Shown here one piece after another: positions 34,824 through 44,032 of a DNA stretch of 52,561 nt. A model generated the notes under the pieces. The model saw only the letters and a program-made list of their open reading frames with translations. It was not told the DNA's origin and did not search any database. Position 1 is the stretch's first letter; the number at the start of each line of letters is the position of its first letter. The stretch lies in assembly GCA_900543305.1 (NCBI GenBank), contig UQQZ01000007.1, positions 1 through 52,561 of the forward strand, written 5' to 3'. Position numbers and translations under genes: made by a program. The DNA is from an uncultured Oscillospiraceae bacterium. Its GTDB lineage: Bacteria; Bacillota; Clostridia; Oscillospirales; Acutalibacteraceae.

Positions 34824-36407
34824 CTATGAGCGGGGAGCCTGGTAGACAGTTTTTCCCTCTTTGATGGTTTCCAGGACCTGAAGGTGTCTCAGCTCTTGGG
34901 GAGGGCAGGAGAGAGGGTCTTTGTCTAGAATCACCAGGTCGGCATGTTTCCCCGGAGCAAGGGTTCCTTTTTGGTTTTCCTCAAAAAGGGCCCAGGCGGC
35001 GTTGCCGGTGATGGCTTGTAGGCCTTGGAAGGGAGTCAGCCTCTGAGAGGGACCCAGCACGGTTCCTTCCCGGGTGACCCGGCACACGGCGCACCAGAGG
35101 GTTTCCAGCATGTTGGGAGGAATGACCGGAGAGTCCTGATGAAAATCGAAAACTATCCCTTGATCCAGGGCAGTTTTGGCGGGACTCATGGATTCTGCCC
35201 GTGACTGGCCCAAATTCCGTATATGCACGTCTCCCCAGTGGAACACATGGGCCACAAAGAAGGAGGCAACCATGCCCAGAGGTTTGAGCCTGGGTACCTG
35301 GTCGGGCCGGAGAAACTGGGCGTGAACCATGATGGGCCGGATGTTCTTAGGATTCCTGCGCCAGAGGGTTTCATAGCAGCGGAGCAGCTGTTCCGCTGCT
35401 GCATCCCCATTGCAGTGAACGGCGATCTGGATTTCTTGATCCAAGGCCTGTTCCAAAAAATGCATCACTTCGTGATCCTTATGGACCGGGTAACCCCGAT
35501 AGGCGGCCTTTCCTGTATAGGGCTGGGTCATCCAGGCAGTGCGGCCTTGAGGGGAGCCGTCCAGAAAAAGCTTATATCCGGCAATTTTAAGCCGGTTTCG
35601 GTAGGTTCCCAGATACTCCCGATGCTGCTCCAGCAGTTGGGCACTGTCCTGAATATCCACATAGGCAGCTACGTCCCCTTGAAGGATTCCTTGCTGGGAA
35701 GCCGATTCCAGCAGCTCCCATTCCGTGGCCCTGGTCAGGCCCTCGTGGATGGTGGTGATCCCCTGGGAAAAGTACAGCTGTTGAGCTCGTTGCAAGTTTT
35801 TGAGAGCTTGCTGGGGGTCCCGGGGAATCCGGGATCCCATGTCTGTAAAGGCGGCTTCTTCTAGGTAACCGGTGAGGGAGCCGTCCGGCCCGCGGCCCAG
35901 TTTTCCCCCGGCCGGATCCGGGGTGTCCTGTGTAAGGCCCAAGCGTTCCAAGCCCAGAGAGTTGACAGTGCCCATGTGGCCGGAAGCGTGAGTGACCATA
36001 ACGGGACATTGGGGAAGGACCCGGTCCAGATCCTCTTTCGTGGGGTGGCGTCCTTCCCGAAGAAGGTTTTGATCGTACCCGAAGCCGATCACCCATTCCC
36101 CATCGGGGATGGACCACTTCTCACGGAAGGCTTTGATGCGTTCCCCGATTTCCCACAGACTCTTGGCGCCGGAGAGTTGCGCCAGTCCCAGGGTCTGGGC
36201 TACAGCGGTAATGTGACTGTGCCCATCCACAAAAGCGGGCAGCATGGCGTGGCCTTCCAAAGAAACTTTCCTGGCGTCTCTAGCCAGGGGTTCCAGTTGG
36301 TCCAAGGAACCCAAAGCCACGATTTTCCCCTGGCAGGTCAACAGGGCTTCCACAGTCCGTTCCCGGTCCAGAGGGAGAATGCTTCCCCCGTAATATAAGG
36401 TCTTCAT
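34824..36407 (-). CDS. YtcJ-family amidohydrolase
   Basis: The 527-residue product is a metal-dependent hydrolase of the amidohydrolase-3 group. It has the metal-binding HSH (H63, H65 in FVDGHSHI), the long YtcJ-type insert (GFGYDQNLLREGRHPTKEDLD, VTHASGHMG), later metal ligands in VHCNGD and VHAQF, and the FDFHQDSPV motif. The C-terminal LAPGKHADLVILDKDP closes the composite beta-sandwich. The real substrate is unknown for most of the family. ATG 36407 has AAAGGAGG 7 bases upstream. It has its own promoter and is divergent from recJ. Confidence 0.92.
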   Translation of the reverse strand: MKTLYYGGSILPLDRERTVEALLTCQGKIVALGSLDQLEPLARDARKVSLEGHAMLPAFVDGHSHITAVAQTLGLAQLSGAKSLWEIGERIKAFREKWSIPDGEWVIGFGYDQNLLREGRHPTKEDLDRVLPQCPVMVTHASGHMGTVNSLGLERLGLTQDTPDPAGGKLGRGPDGSLTGYLEEAAFTDMGSRIPRDPQQALKNLQRAQQLYFSQGITTIHEGLTRATEWELLESASQQGILQGDVAAYVDIQDSAQLLEQHREYLGTYRNRLKIAGYKLFLDGSPQGRTAWMTQPYTGKAAYRGYPVHKDHEVMHFLEQALDQEIQIAVHCNGDAAAEQLLRCYETLWRRNPKNIRPIMVHAQFLRPDQVPRLKPLGMVASFFVAHVFHWGDVHIRNLGQSRAESMSPAKTALDQGIVFDFHQDSPVIPPNMLETLWCAVCRVTREGTVLGPSQRLTPFQGLQAITGNAAWALFEENQKGTLAPGKHADLVILDKDPLSCPPQELRHLQVLETIKEGKTVYQAPRS

Positions 36408-36444
36408 AGCGGCGCCTCCTTTTGGAATTTTCCTAGTATCTCTC

Positions 36445-36473
36445 AGTATGCCAGAATTATTCTCCCAAGGCAA
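36445..36473 (-). promoter_or_regulatory. Promoter for the amidohydrolase gene
   Basis: On the minus strand, TTGCCT (36468-36473), 17 bases and CATACT (36445-36450) preceded by TGG (extended -10). Confidence 0.55.
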
Positions 36474-36493
36474 GGACAATAGGGTGGTTTACC

Positions 36494-36522
36494 TTGCATA
36501 TTTCTCGGAAAAATGCTAAGAT
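36494..36522 (+). promoter_or_regulatory. Promoter for recJ-rel-hemZ
   Basis: TTGCAT (36494-36499), a 17-base spacer and TAAGAT (36517-36522). The first in-frame ATG of recJ (36523) touches this -10 box and so lies upstream of the expected transcript start. Confidence 0.65.
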
Positions 36523-36555
36523 ATGTATTCAAGCAAAAGTAAGGAGAGATGGTCG

Positions 36556-38607
36556 TTGAACATCAAAAAATGGGAGGTTGCCCCCTTGGACCGGGAACGG
36601 GCCGCACAGTTGGCGGAACGGTATTCCATTCCCTTTTTCCTGGCCATGCTTTTGGAGATCCGGGGATTCTCCTCGGAGGAAAAGGTCCGGGATCTCTTGT
36701 CCGGCGGGACCCTATCCGATCCTTTTTTGATGAAGGACATGGACAAGGCGGTGGAGCGGATCCAAAGGGCCATTGAAGGATTTGAAAAAATCGCTGTCTA
36801 TGGGGATTACGACGCCGATGGGGTCACTGCCACCTCAATTTTATACACCTATCTGGAAGCGGTTGGGGCGGATGTGCTCTACTACATTCCCCAGCGGGAA
36901 GGGGAGGGCTACGGCATGAACATGGGCGCCGTGGAATCCCTGTACCATCAAGGGGTGGGGCTGATCATCACCGTGGATAACGGGATCTCCTCTGTGAAGG
37001 AAGTGGAGCGCGCAAAGGAACTGGGAATCGACGTGGTGGTAACGGACCACCATCGGCCTCAGGAACATTTGCCGCAGGCCTACGCTGTGGTGGACGCTTA
37101 TCAGGAGGGAAACCATTCTCCTTTCTGGGACTTCTCCGGAGCAGGTGTGGCTCTGAAGCTGGTCATGGCTCTGGAAGGGGGAGACCCGGAAGAAATCCTG
37201 GGGGAATATGCGGATTTGGCCGCCTTGGGCACCGTGGCGGACGTGGTTCCCGTTTTGGGAGAAAACAGGACCATCGTCAAGGCGGGATTGGAAATTCTCG
37301 CTCAGGGAGGTCGGGCAGGCGTGGATTCCCTGATGGAGCAGAGCGGCATGGGAGGCAAATCGGCCACTGCCACGTCTCTGGCATTTACGGTGATTCCGCG
37401 GATCAATGCCACGGGCCGTATGGGCGCCCCGGAGCGGGCGGTGCGGCTGCTCACCTGCGATTCTCCTGACGAGGCACTGCCCCTGTCTCTGGAGATCTGT
37501 GAAGACAACGACCTTCGCCGGGAAGTGGAAAGTAAAATTGCCCAGGAGATTTTCTCCAAGATTGAGGGGGATCCTTCTCTTCGCTACAGCCGGGTGATTG
37601 TGGTCAGCGGGGAAGGGTGGCACCACGGGGTCATTGGCATTGTGGCTTCCCGGATCACGGAGCGGTATGGCAAGCCCTGTATGGTTATCTCCACCGACGG
37701 GGACATGGCCAAGGGAAGCGGCCGGAGTGTAGAAGGATTTTCCCTGTTTCAGGCGGTGTGCGCCTGCGGGGAGCTGATGGAACGCTATGGAGGCCATCCC
37801 ATGGCGGCAGGAATCACACTTCGTTCGGAAAATGTCCCTTTGTTCCGGGAAAAGATCAACGACTATGCCAAACGGGTGTGTCCGGTGATGCCTGCCCAGG
37901 TGCTGCGGCTGGATTGCCGGTTGAATCCAGCGGCTTTGTCCCCGGAGATGCCCCAGAGCCTGCTGCCCTTGGAGCCATATGGCAGCGGCAACCCCCAACC
38001 CCTCTTTGGTCTGTACGGTATGGAGCTGCGAGAAGTGGTTCCTGTGGGCGGTGGGCACCATCTGCGGCTGATCTGCGCCAAAAAAGGGGCTGCCCTGAGC
38101 TGTATGCGGTTTGGAGTGACGCCTGAGGAATTCCCCTTTTCTCCCGGAGAAAAGTTGGATTTGGCGGTGACTTTGGAACTGCGGGAATACCGGGGACAGC
38201 CTCAGCTGACGGTCAGTGTCCGGGAGGTAAAACTTTCCGGCCTGGATCTGGACCGGTGCATTGGCAGCTACCGCACCTATGAGAAGGTACAGCGGCAGGA
38301 ACCCCTTTCCCAGGAGGAGGGAAAGGACCTGTTGCCCAACCGGGAGGATTTGGCGGTGCTGTACCGGAAGCTGAAAGCATACCGGGGAGCGGCCTTTGGG
38401 ATTCAGTCCCTGTTGGGGGGATTACCTGGATTTTCCTTGGGAAAACTCCTTTTATGTTTGGATATGTTGCAAGAACGGAGATTGATTGACCTGATGGGTG
38501 GGGAAGAGAAGAAAGTTGCCCAGCTGCTTCCCACCCGGGGCAAAGTGGATATTTTTGCGTCTCCGGTTTATGAGCGGGCGAAGGGGCTTGTTGAGGGAGC
38601 ACGATGA
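36556..38607 (+). CDS. recJ: Single-stranded-DNA-specific exonuclease RecJ
   Basis: RecJ degrades single-stranded DNA 5' to 3' in recombination and mismatch repair. From TTG 36556 the product is 683 residues. It has the DHH-family motifs VYGDYDADG (D84, D86, D88), DNG and VTDHHRP (D164, H165, H166), then the DHHA1 motif GGHPMAAGIT and an OB-like C-terminal domain. TTG 36556 is preferred over ATG 36523 because AAGGAGAG sits before it and the ATG lies at the promoter -10. It leads a probable operon with rel, hemZ and a nucleoside kinase. Confidence 0.95.
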   Translation: MNIKKWEVAPLDRERAAQLAERYSIPFFLAMLLEIRGFSSEEKVRDLLSGGTLSDPFLMKDMDKAVERIQRAIEGFEKIAVYGDYDADGVTATSILYTYLEAVGADVLYYIPQREGEGYGMNMGAVESLYHQGVGLIITVDNGISSVKEVERAKELGIDVVVTDHHRPQEHLPQAYAVVDAYQEGNHSPFWDFSGAGVALKLVMALEGGDPEEILGEYADLAALGTVADVVPVLGENRTIVKAGLEILAQGGRAGVDSLMEQSGMGGKSATATSLAFTVIPRINATGRMGAPERAVRLLTCDSPDEALPLSLEICEDNDLRREVESKIAQEIFSKIEGDPSLRYSRVIVVSGEGWHHGVIGIVASRITERYGKPCMVISTDGDMAKGSGRSVEGFSLFQAVCACGELMERYGGHPMAAGITLRSENVPLFREKINDYAKRVCPVMPAQVLRLDCRLNPAALSPEMPQSLLPLEPYGSGNPQPLFGLYGMELREVVPVGGGHHLRLICAKKGAALSCMRFGVTPEEFPFSPGEKLDLAVTLELREYRGQPQLTVSVREVKLSGLDLDRCIGSYRTYEKVQRQEPLSQEEGKDLLPNREDLAVLYRKLKAYRGAAFGIQSLLGGLPGFSLGKLLLCLDMLQERRLIDLMGGEEKKVAQLLPTRGKVDIFASPVYERAKGLVEGAR

Positions 38608-38622
38608 AGGGAGGAACGGACA

Positions 38623-40833
38623 ATGGCAATGGTGATGCACATCAGTACCATAGAGGAGCTGCGAAAGGTCATTGAGGAGAGCGGCAAGGAATACGATTGG
38701 GAGAAGATCGAAGCAGCGTATCGCCTGGCGGAGGAAAAGCACAGGGGCCAAATGCGCAGTTCCGGTGAGCCCTACATCATTCATCCTCTGTCGGTGGCGG
38801 CTATCCTGGTGGGATTGGGCATGGACTCCGAATCCGTCATGGCGGGATTGCTCCACGACGTGGTGGAGGATACAGACTGCACCGTAGAGGAAATCACCAA
38901 GGCATTTGGCAAAGAGGTGGCCCTGCTCACCGACGGAGTCACAAAGCTGGGCAAAATTCCCTATTCTTCCCGGGAAGAACAGCAGGCGGAAAACCTGCGG
39001 AAAATGCTCATGGCCATGGCGGAGGACATCCGGGTCATCATCATCAAGTTTGCGGACCGGATGCACAACCTTTCCACCTTGGAATACATGTCTCCTCAGA
39101 AGCAGCGGGACAAGGCACTGGAGTGCCTGGAGGTATATGCCCCCATCGCTCACCGGCTTGGTATCCGCACCGTAAAAGAGTACATGGAAGATGAGTCCTT
39201 AAAGTACCTGGATCCCCTGGCCTACAAGGAGATTGAAGACGACCTGGCGTCCCGGAGCGACAGCAGCAAGCAGTTTATCGAGGACACCAAGGCCATGATC
39301 CGCAGCCGGGTGGAAGTTTCCATTCCCGACGTGTATATCGAAGGCCGGGTTAAGAGCGTTTACGGCATCTACCGGAAGATGTTCGTGCAAGGGAAAACCT
39401 TTGAAGAGATTTACGATGTGTTTGCGGTCCGAGTGATCGTGGACACCATTGAGGACTGTTACAATGTACTGGGCATTGTTCATGACATGTTCCAGCCCTT
39501 GCCCAATCGGTTCAAGGACTACATTTCCATGCCCAAGCCCAACATGTACCAGTCCCTGCACACCACCGTGATCACCAAGGCAGGAGTGCCCTTTGAGGTA
39601 CAGATCCGCACCTGGGAAATGCACCACACGGCAGAATACGGCATTGCAGCCCACTGGAAATACAAGCTGGGCATGTCGGCCAAGGAGTCGGACAACAGCG
39701 CTCTGGATGACCGTCTGGCCTGGATTCGGCAGATGCTGGAAAATCAGGCGGAGAGCGAGGATGTCACCGATCTGGTCCACTCCATCAAAAGCGACTTGAT
39801 TCCCGAGGAGGTATTTGTGTTCACCCCCAAGGGAGACGTGGTGAATTTGCCTATGGGTTCCACAGTCATCGACTTTGCCTACGCCATTCACAGTGCGGTG
39901 GGCAACCGGATGATCGGCGCCAAGGTGGATAAACGGATTGTACCCTTGGATTACAAGGTGAAAACCGGAGAGATCATCGAAATCCTGACCACCAAAGAGG
40001 CTGGAAAGGGTCCCAACCGGGACTGGCTGACCTTGGTGCGCACCAGCGAAGCCAGAAACAAAATCCGGGCCTGGTTTAAGAAGGAAAAGCGGGACGAAAA
40101 CATCGTAGAAGGCAAAGCGGAACTGGAACGGGAATTCAAGCGCAGCAACATCCAGCTGACTAAAGAGCTGATGGACTACATGATCGAGAGTGTGGGAAAG
40201 CGCCACAACTGTTCCAATGAAGAGGATTTTTACGCCGCCATCGGGTATGGGGGAATTCAGCTTTGGAAGGTGCTTCCCCGGATCAAGGAAGAGGCCCAAA
40301 GACTGGCGAAAAACGCTTCCGGAGAGACGCAGAAGGAGCAGGAACTGTTGCCTTCGGCTCCGGAGCCAAAACGGCGTGTGGCCAGCGGTGTGCTGGTGGA
40401 CGGCATGGACAACTGCCTGATCAAATTCTCTCGGTGCTGCAATCCCTTGCCTGGAGACGAAATAGTGGGCTTCATCACCCGGGGATTCGGAGTGTCCATC
40501 CACAAGCGGAGCTGTTCCAATGTACCTCGGGATTTAAGTCTTTGCCCGGAACCAGAGCGTTGGGTCAACGCCCATTGGGCGGGAGAGGTCAAGGACGATT
40601 TCAAATCTACCCTGCATATTGTGGCCATCGACCGGGCGGGGTTGTTGGCGGATATAACCCAGCAGCTTTCCAATATGAAAATTTTCATTCATGCTCTGAA
40701 TTCCCGCCAGGAGCGCAACAGCGACAACGCTTTTATTTCCGCCACCATTTCCATCAACGGTTTGCCCCAGCTCCAGAATATCATTGAGCGGCTTTCCAAG
40801 ATTCAAGGAGTCATATCCATCGACCGTAGTTAA
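38623..40833 (+). CDS. rel: Bifunctional (p)ppGpp synthetase/hydrolase Rel
   Basis: Rel makes and breaks the stringent-response alarmone (p)ppGpp. The 736-residue product has the N-terminal HD hydrolase with H54 and the LLHDVVEDT box (H78, D79). The synthetase domain (GRVKSVYGIYRKM, then EIQIRT-type VQIRTWEMHHTAEYGIAAHWKYK) follows, then a TGS domain (FVFTPKGDVVNLP), a CC/zinc-finger-like region and a C-terminal ACT domain (AIDRAGLLADITQQLS). An intact HD box means hydrolase activity is kept. The ATG has GGGAGG 8 bases upstream, 15 bases after recJ. Confidence 0.97.
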   Translation: MAMVMHISTIEELRKVIEESGKEYDWEKIEAAYRLAEEKHRGQMRSSGEPYIIHPLSVAAILVGLGMDSESVMAGLLHDVVEDTDCTVEEITKAFGKEVALLTDGVTKLGKIPYSSREEQQAENLRKMLMAMAEDIRVIIIKFADRMHNLSTLEYMSPQKQRDKALECLEVYAPIAHRLGIRTVKEYMEDESLKYLDPLAYKEIEDDLASRSDSSKQFIEDTKAMIRSRVEVSIPDVYIEGRVKSVYGIYRKMFVQGKTFEEIYDVFAVRVIVDTIEDCYNVLGIVHDMFQPLPNRFKDYISMPKPNMYQSLHTTVITKAGVPFEVQIRTWEMHHTAEYGIAAHWKYKLGMSAKESDNSALDDRLAWIRQMLENQAESEDVTDLVHSIKSDLIPEEVFVFTPKGDVVNLPMGSTVIDFAYAIHSAVGNRMIGAKVDKRIVPLDYKVKTGEIIEILTTKEAGKGPNRDWLTLVRTSEARNKIRAWFKKEKRDENIVEGKAELEREFKRSNIQLTKELMDYMIESVGKRHNCSNEEDFYAAIGYGGIQLWKVLPRIKEEAQRLAKNASGETQKEQELLPSAPEPKRRVASGVLVDGMDNCLIKFSRCCNPLPGDEIVGFITRGFGVSIHKRSCSNVPRDLSLCPEPERWVNAHWAGEVKDDFKSTLHIVAIDRAGLLADITQQLSNMKIFIHALNSRQERNSDNAFISATISINGLPQLQNIIERLSKIQGVISIDRS

Positions 40834-40854
40834 CGGACAGAAAGAGGAATCCCC

Positions 40855-42351
40855 ATGCAGCTTTATCTCAGCGGTCACAGTTTCCGCTATGAATGTGAAA
40901 ATCTTTGCCGGTTGTTTTTCCCTTATAGCCCTGTCAAAGTGGAGGAACCCGGAACCCCGTTTCAGGAAGGACCCTGGGCAATTGCCTGCATAGAAGGGGA
41001 GGACGGGCCATATCATTATAAGGTAGAGGTTACCGATGGGGAGAAAACCCTGGCCCGGGAAACCACCACCCCAGAGCTTCAGGAATACGCCATGACCAAT
41101 TTGCTCTACGGAGCCTTTGTGGATTTGACCGGCGTCACTCCGGCTTGGGGGATGCTGACCGGAATCCATCCGGTGAAGCTGTTGCGCCAGTATTGCCGGG
41201 ATCGAGGGGAAGAAGGGGGAGCGGCGTATTTCCAGAGCCACTGCCATGTGAGTCCTCAGAAAACTCAGCTTGCCCTTCGGGTGCTGCGGGCCCAGGGACC
41301 TGCGGTGGAGGTTTTGAAGGAAAACGATTTCAGCTTATATGTGTCCATTCCCTTCTGTCCCACCCGGTGCGCTTATTGTTCTTTTGTGTCTCAGGATATC
41401 GAGCACGCTAAGAAGCTGATGGATCCCTACTATGATCTGCTGCTCCTGGAAGTGGAAAAAACCGCCCAGGTGACCAAGGCCCTGGGGCTTTCCCCGGTGG
41501 CGGTGTACATCGGAGGGGGGACGCCCACCACCTTGAGCGCGGCCCAGCTTTCCGGGCTGTGCGGGAAGATTCGGGAACAGTTTGACTTGTCCCGGTGCAC
41601 GGAATTCACCGTGGAAGCAGGCCGACCTGACACCATAACGGAAGATAAACTGTTGGCCCTGCGGGAAATGGGCATCAGCCGGATCAGCATCAATCCTCAA
41701 TCTTTGTCGGATCAGGTGCTGCGAAACATCGGACGGCGCCATACGGCCCAGGATGTGCGGGACGCCTTTGCTCTGGCCCAGCGCCTTGGTTTTACCAATA
41801 TCAATGCGGACTTGATTGTGGGATTGCCTGGGGATGACCTGACCAGCTTCCGGCACACGCTGGACGGAGTGATCGATCTGGGGGCGTCCAATGTGACGGT
41901 GCACTCCCTGGCCCTGAAGCGTTCGGCCCGGATTACCTCTCTGGGCGGGGATCTTCGCCTGCACAGTCAGCGGGAAGAGACGGCGGCCATGATGGACTAT
42001 TCCATTGAGAGACTGACCCAACAGGGGTATGAACCTTACTATCTGTACCGACAGACCCGGATGGCGGGCAACCTGGAGAATACGGGGTGGGCCCAACCGG
42101 GAACGGAATGCCGGTACAACATTTACACCATGGATGAATCCAATACGGTGATTGCCTGCGGAGCAGGGGGGGTGTCCAAGCTGAAAGATCCTTACAGCGA
42201 CCGGCTGGAGCGGATTTTCAACTTTAAATACCCTTACGAATATATCACCCGGAATCAGGAGATTCTCCAGAGAAAGGACGGTGTCACAGAACTCTATGAG
42301 CAATTTCGCCAGCGGCTATGTGAAGTACATCAATCACCTGGAACAGATTAA
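40855..42351 (+). CDS. hemZ: Coproporphyrinogen III dehydrogenase-like HemZ (radical SAM)
   Basis: HemZ is the HemN-related radical SAM protein of Firmicutes. The 498-residue product has a family-specific N-terminal domain with the LLYGAFVDLTGVTPAWGMLTGIHP-type segment. The 4Fe-4S/SAM motif CPTRCAYC (C168, C172, C175), YIGGGTPT, and the VGLPGDD and HSLALKR blocks follow. Its exact role in haem synthesis is debated, and other genes of that pathway are absent here. The start has AGAGGAA upstream. Its last 56 bases overlap the next gene. Confidence 0.94.
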   Translation: MQLYLSGHSFRYECENLCRLFFPYSPVKVEEPGTPFQEGPWAIACIEGEDGPYHYKVEVTDGEKTLARETTTPELQEYAMTNLLYGAFVDLTGVTPAWGMLTGIHPVKLLRQYCRDRGEEGGAAYFQSHCHVSPQKTQLALRVLRAQGPAVEVLKENDFSLYVSIPFCPTRCAYCSFVSQDIEHAKKLMDPYYDLLLLEVEKTAQVTKALGLSPVAVYIGGGTPTTLSAAQLSGLCGKIREQFDLSRCTEFTVEAGRPDTITEDKLLALREMGISRISINPQSLSDQVLRNIGRRHTAQDVRDAFALAQRLGFTNINADLIVGLPGDDLTSFRHTLDGVIDLGASNVTVHSLALKRSARITSLGGDLRLHSQREETAAMMDYSIERLTQQGYEPYYLYRQTRMAGNLENTGWAQPGTECRYNIYTMDESNTVIACGAGGVSKLKDPYSDRLERIFNFKYPYEYITRNQEILQRKDGVTELYEQFRQRLCEVHQSPGTD

Positions 42352-43255
42352 CGACGCGGCGGTCAGCAATCCGTTGCGGATGATTGACGAGGTGGAGGAT
42401 GCCTATCACGAGCATCTTCGGAATATTGCCCGGAACATTACCGAGCGTCATCGGGGCGTTCGGGTGATCATGTTGGCGGGGCCCAGCAGCAGCGGAAAGA
42501 CCACCACGGCAAAGCTGCTGCGGGATTACCTGACGGAATTTGGGGCCAAAAGCACGTTGGTTTCCCTGGATGATTTTTATCTGGGGGTGGGGTTGGCGCC
42601 CAAGCTTCCCGACGGCCATTATGACTACGAATCGGTCAATGCTCTGGATGTGCCGGCGGTGCAGCAGTGCCTGCTGGATATCATAACGACGGGAAAATTT
42701 TCTGTGCCTCATTACAGCTTCCCCTTGGGACGGCCGGATGGGGAAAAGCGCCACTATGAAATCGGCCCTTCCGACATGGTGGTGGTGGAAGGAATTCACG
42801 GGTTGAATCCAGTGTTTACCCGGGAACTTCCGGAAGAATCCTGTGTCAAGCTGTACGTCAGTGTCAAACAGCAGATCAAGGCTGCCAATGGAGAAGTGAT
42901 TTCCCCTATGGATTTGCGTCTGGTCCGGCGGATTGTACGGGATTTGAAGTTCCGGGATACCACGCCGGAGGACACCATTGCCATGTGGTCCCGGGTGGTG
43001 AAAGGGGAGGACCGGTATATCCGTCCTTACCGTTTGTCCGCAGACTATACAGTCAACTCCATCCATATTTACGAACCCTGTGTCATGCGTGGGGAGACCA
43101 TTCCTCTTTTGCGGCAAATTGCCTCGGACAGTCCCTACTATAAGAAAGCCCGGGATTTGGAGTCTCGTCTGATGCGGTTTGAGCCCATCGACCCTGCTCT
43201 GGTGCCGGAAAACTCCATGCTTCGGGAATTTTTGGGCCCGGTAAAACAAGGATAA
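42296..43255 (+). CDS. Uridine kinase-like nucleoside kinase
   Basis: The 319-residue product has the P-loop GPSSSGKTT (residues 62-70) of the uridine kinase/phosphoribulokinase family. The LVSLDDFYLG and VVVEGIHGLNP motifs follow, with the C-terminal RRIVRDLKFR lid region. About 50 N-terminal residues precede the kinase core, as in Clostridia nucleoside kinases that often follow hemZ. ATG 42296 is inside hemZ, and a GTG at 42281 with AAAGGAC close upstream is an alternative start. The substrate (uridine/cytidine or another nucleoside) is not settled by sequence. Confidence 0.9.
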   Translation: MSNFASGYVKYINHLEQINDAAVSNPLRMIDEVEDAYHEHLRNIARNITERHRGVRVIMLAGPSSSGKTTTAKLLRDYLTEFGAKSTLVSLDDFYLGVGLAPKLPDGHYDYESVNALDVPAVQQCLLDIITTGKFSVPHYSFPLGRPDGEKRHYEIGPSDMVVVEGIHGLNPVFTRELPEESCVKLYVSVKQQIKAANGEVISPMDLRLVRRIVRDLKFRDTTPEDTIAMWSRVVKGEDRYIRPYRLSADYTVNSIHIYEPCVMRGETIPLLRQIASDSPYYKKARDLESRLMRFEPIDPALVPENSMLREFLGPVKQG

Positions 43256-43290
43256 AAGTCCTTGGTGGAGGCGGAAAAATCACCGGTTTT

Positions 43291-43317
43291 CTCTGTGGAA
43301 AGCTTCCGGAGTTTTTT
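43291..43317 (+). terminator. Probable terminator after the kinase gene
   Basis: GGAA/TTCC with flanking CTC/GAG forms an imperfect hairpin followed directly by T6. It is weaker than the other terminators in this window. Confidence 0.5.
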
Positions 43318-43403
43318 CCAGTTTTTTAGGGAGATCTGGCAAGAAAATCCCACAAAAGTGCAAAATGTAAGGGATTCTTAATGGATTTGAAAGGCAAAAT
43401 CCC

Positions 43404-43432
43404 TTTACTTTTGGAGGAACTACCGGTATAAT
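43404..43432 (+). promoter_or_regulatory. SigA-type promoter for the zinc-ribbon protein gene
   Basis: TTTACT (43404-43409), a 17-base spacer and a perfect TATAAT (43427-43432). Confidence 0.75.
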
Positions 43433-43498
43433 GAAGCATAAGGGAACGGAAAAAAGTTCCCATGGAGATCGGACTTGACAAAAGGAGGAATCGCGATC

Positions 43499-43861
43499 AT
43501 GGGCATTTTCGACGACGTGGTGATAAACGCCAAAACTGCTGCGGAAGCGGTAGGCAAAAAGGCCGGACAGATTGTGGATGTTTCCAAGCTGCGCATCAAT
43601 GTGGCGGAGCTGAATGCGGAAATCAGCAAGCGGTATGAGGCCTTGGGCGAATATGTGTACGAGTGCTGCCGGGAGACTTTGGCGGAGGATGCCGAAGCGG
43701 TGGGCAAAATGGCTGAGCTGGACGAACTGGTCAATCAGCGTCTGGCGGTGAGCAAAGAGCTGGTGGACAAGCAGAACAAAGTGGTTTGCCCCACCTGCGG
43801 CAAGCAGAGCCCCACCACGGCCCAGTATTGCAGCAACTGCGGTACCAAACTGGGAGAATAA
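43499..43861 (+). CDS. Small coiled-coil zinc-ribbon protein
   Basis: The 120-residue product has a long helical, probably coiled-coil N-terminal part (residues 10-92) and a C-terminal zinc ribbon with C97, C100, C111 and C114. It has no signal or membrane segment. Such proteins are common and uncharacterised in Clostridia. AAAGGAGG lies 10 bases before the ATG. It is a one-gene unit with a strong promoter and a strong terminator, which suggests steady, independent expression. Confidence 0.85.
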   Translation: MGIFDDVVINAKTAAEAVGKKAGQIVDVSKLRINVAELNAEISKRYEALGEYVYECCRETLAEDAEAVGKMAELDELVNQRLAVSKELVDKQNKVVCPTCGKQSPTTAQYCSNCGTKLGE

Positions 43862-43890
43862 TCTCCTCGATTCTCATATCTTCCATAGAC

Positions 43891-43928
43891 GAGAGGGTGG
43901 CTGAAAGCAGCCGCTCTCTTTCTTTTTT
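43891..43928 (+). terminator. Intrinsic terminator after the zinc-ribbon gene
   Basis: GAGAG-GG-TGGCTG pairs with CAGCCG-CTCTC around an AAAG loop and is followed by TTTCTTTTTT. Confidence 0.88.
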
Positions 43929-43959
43929 CCAGGAGAGGGTTGGAAAAGGACATCCCATA

Positions 43960-43989
43960 AAATATCCTCGCTGCCGGTCACATACACAT
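43960..43989 (+). promoter_or_regulatory. Candidate SigE-type promoter for the spoVB-like gene
   Basis: AATATC with core ATA (43962-43964), a 16-base spacer, then CATACACAT (43981-43989), against the SigE pattern ATA and CATAnnnT. It lies between the upstream terminator and the gene. B. subtilis spoVB is a SigE target. Confidence 0.5.
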
Positions 43990-44032
43990 GGGAAGAAGGC
44001 TTTTCCAAAGAGAATCCGGGAGATGATCTGAT

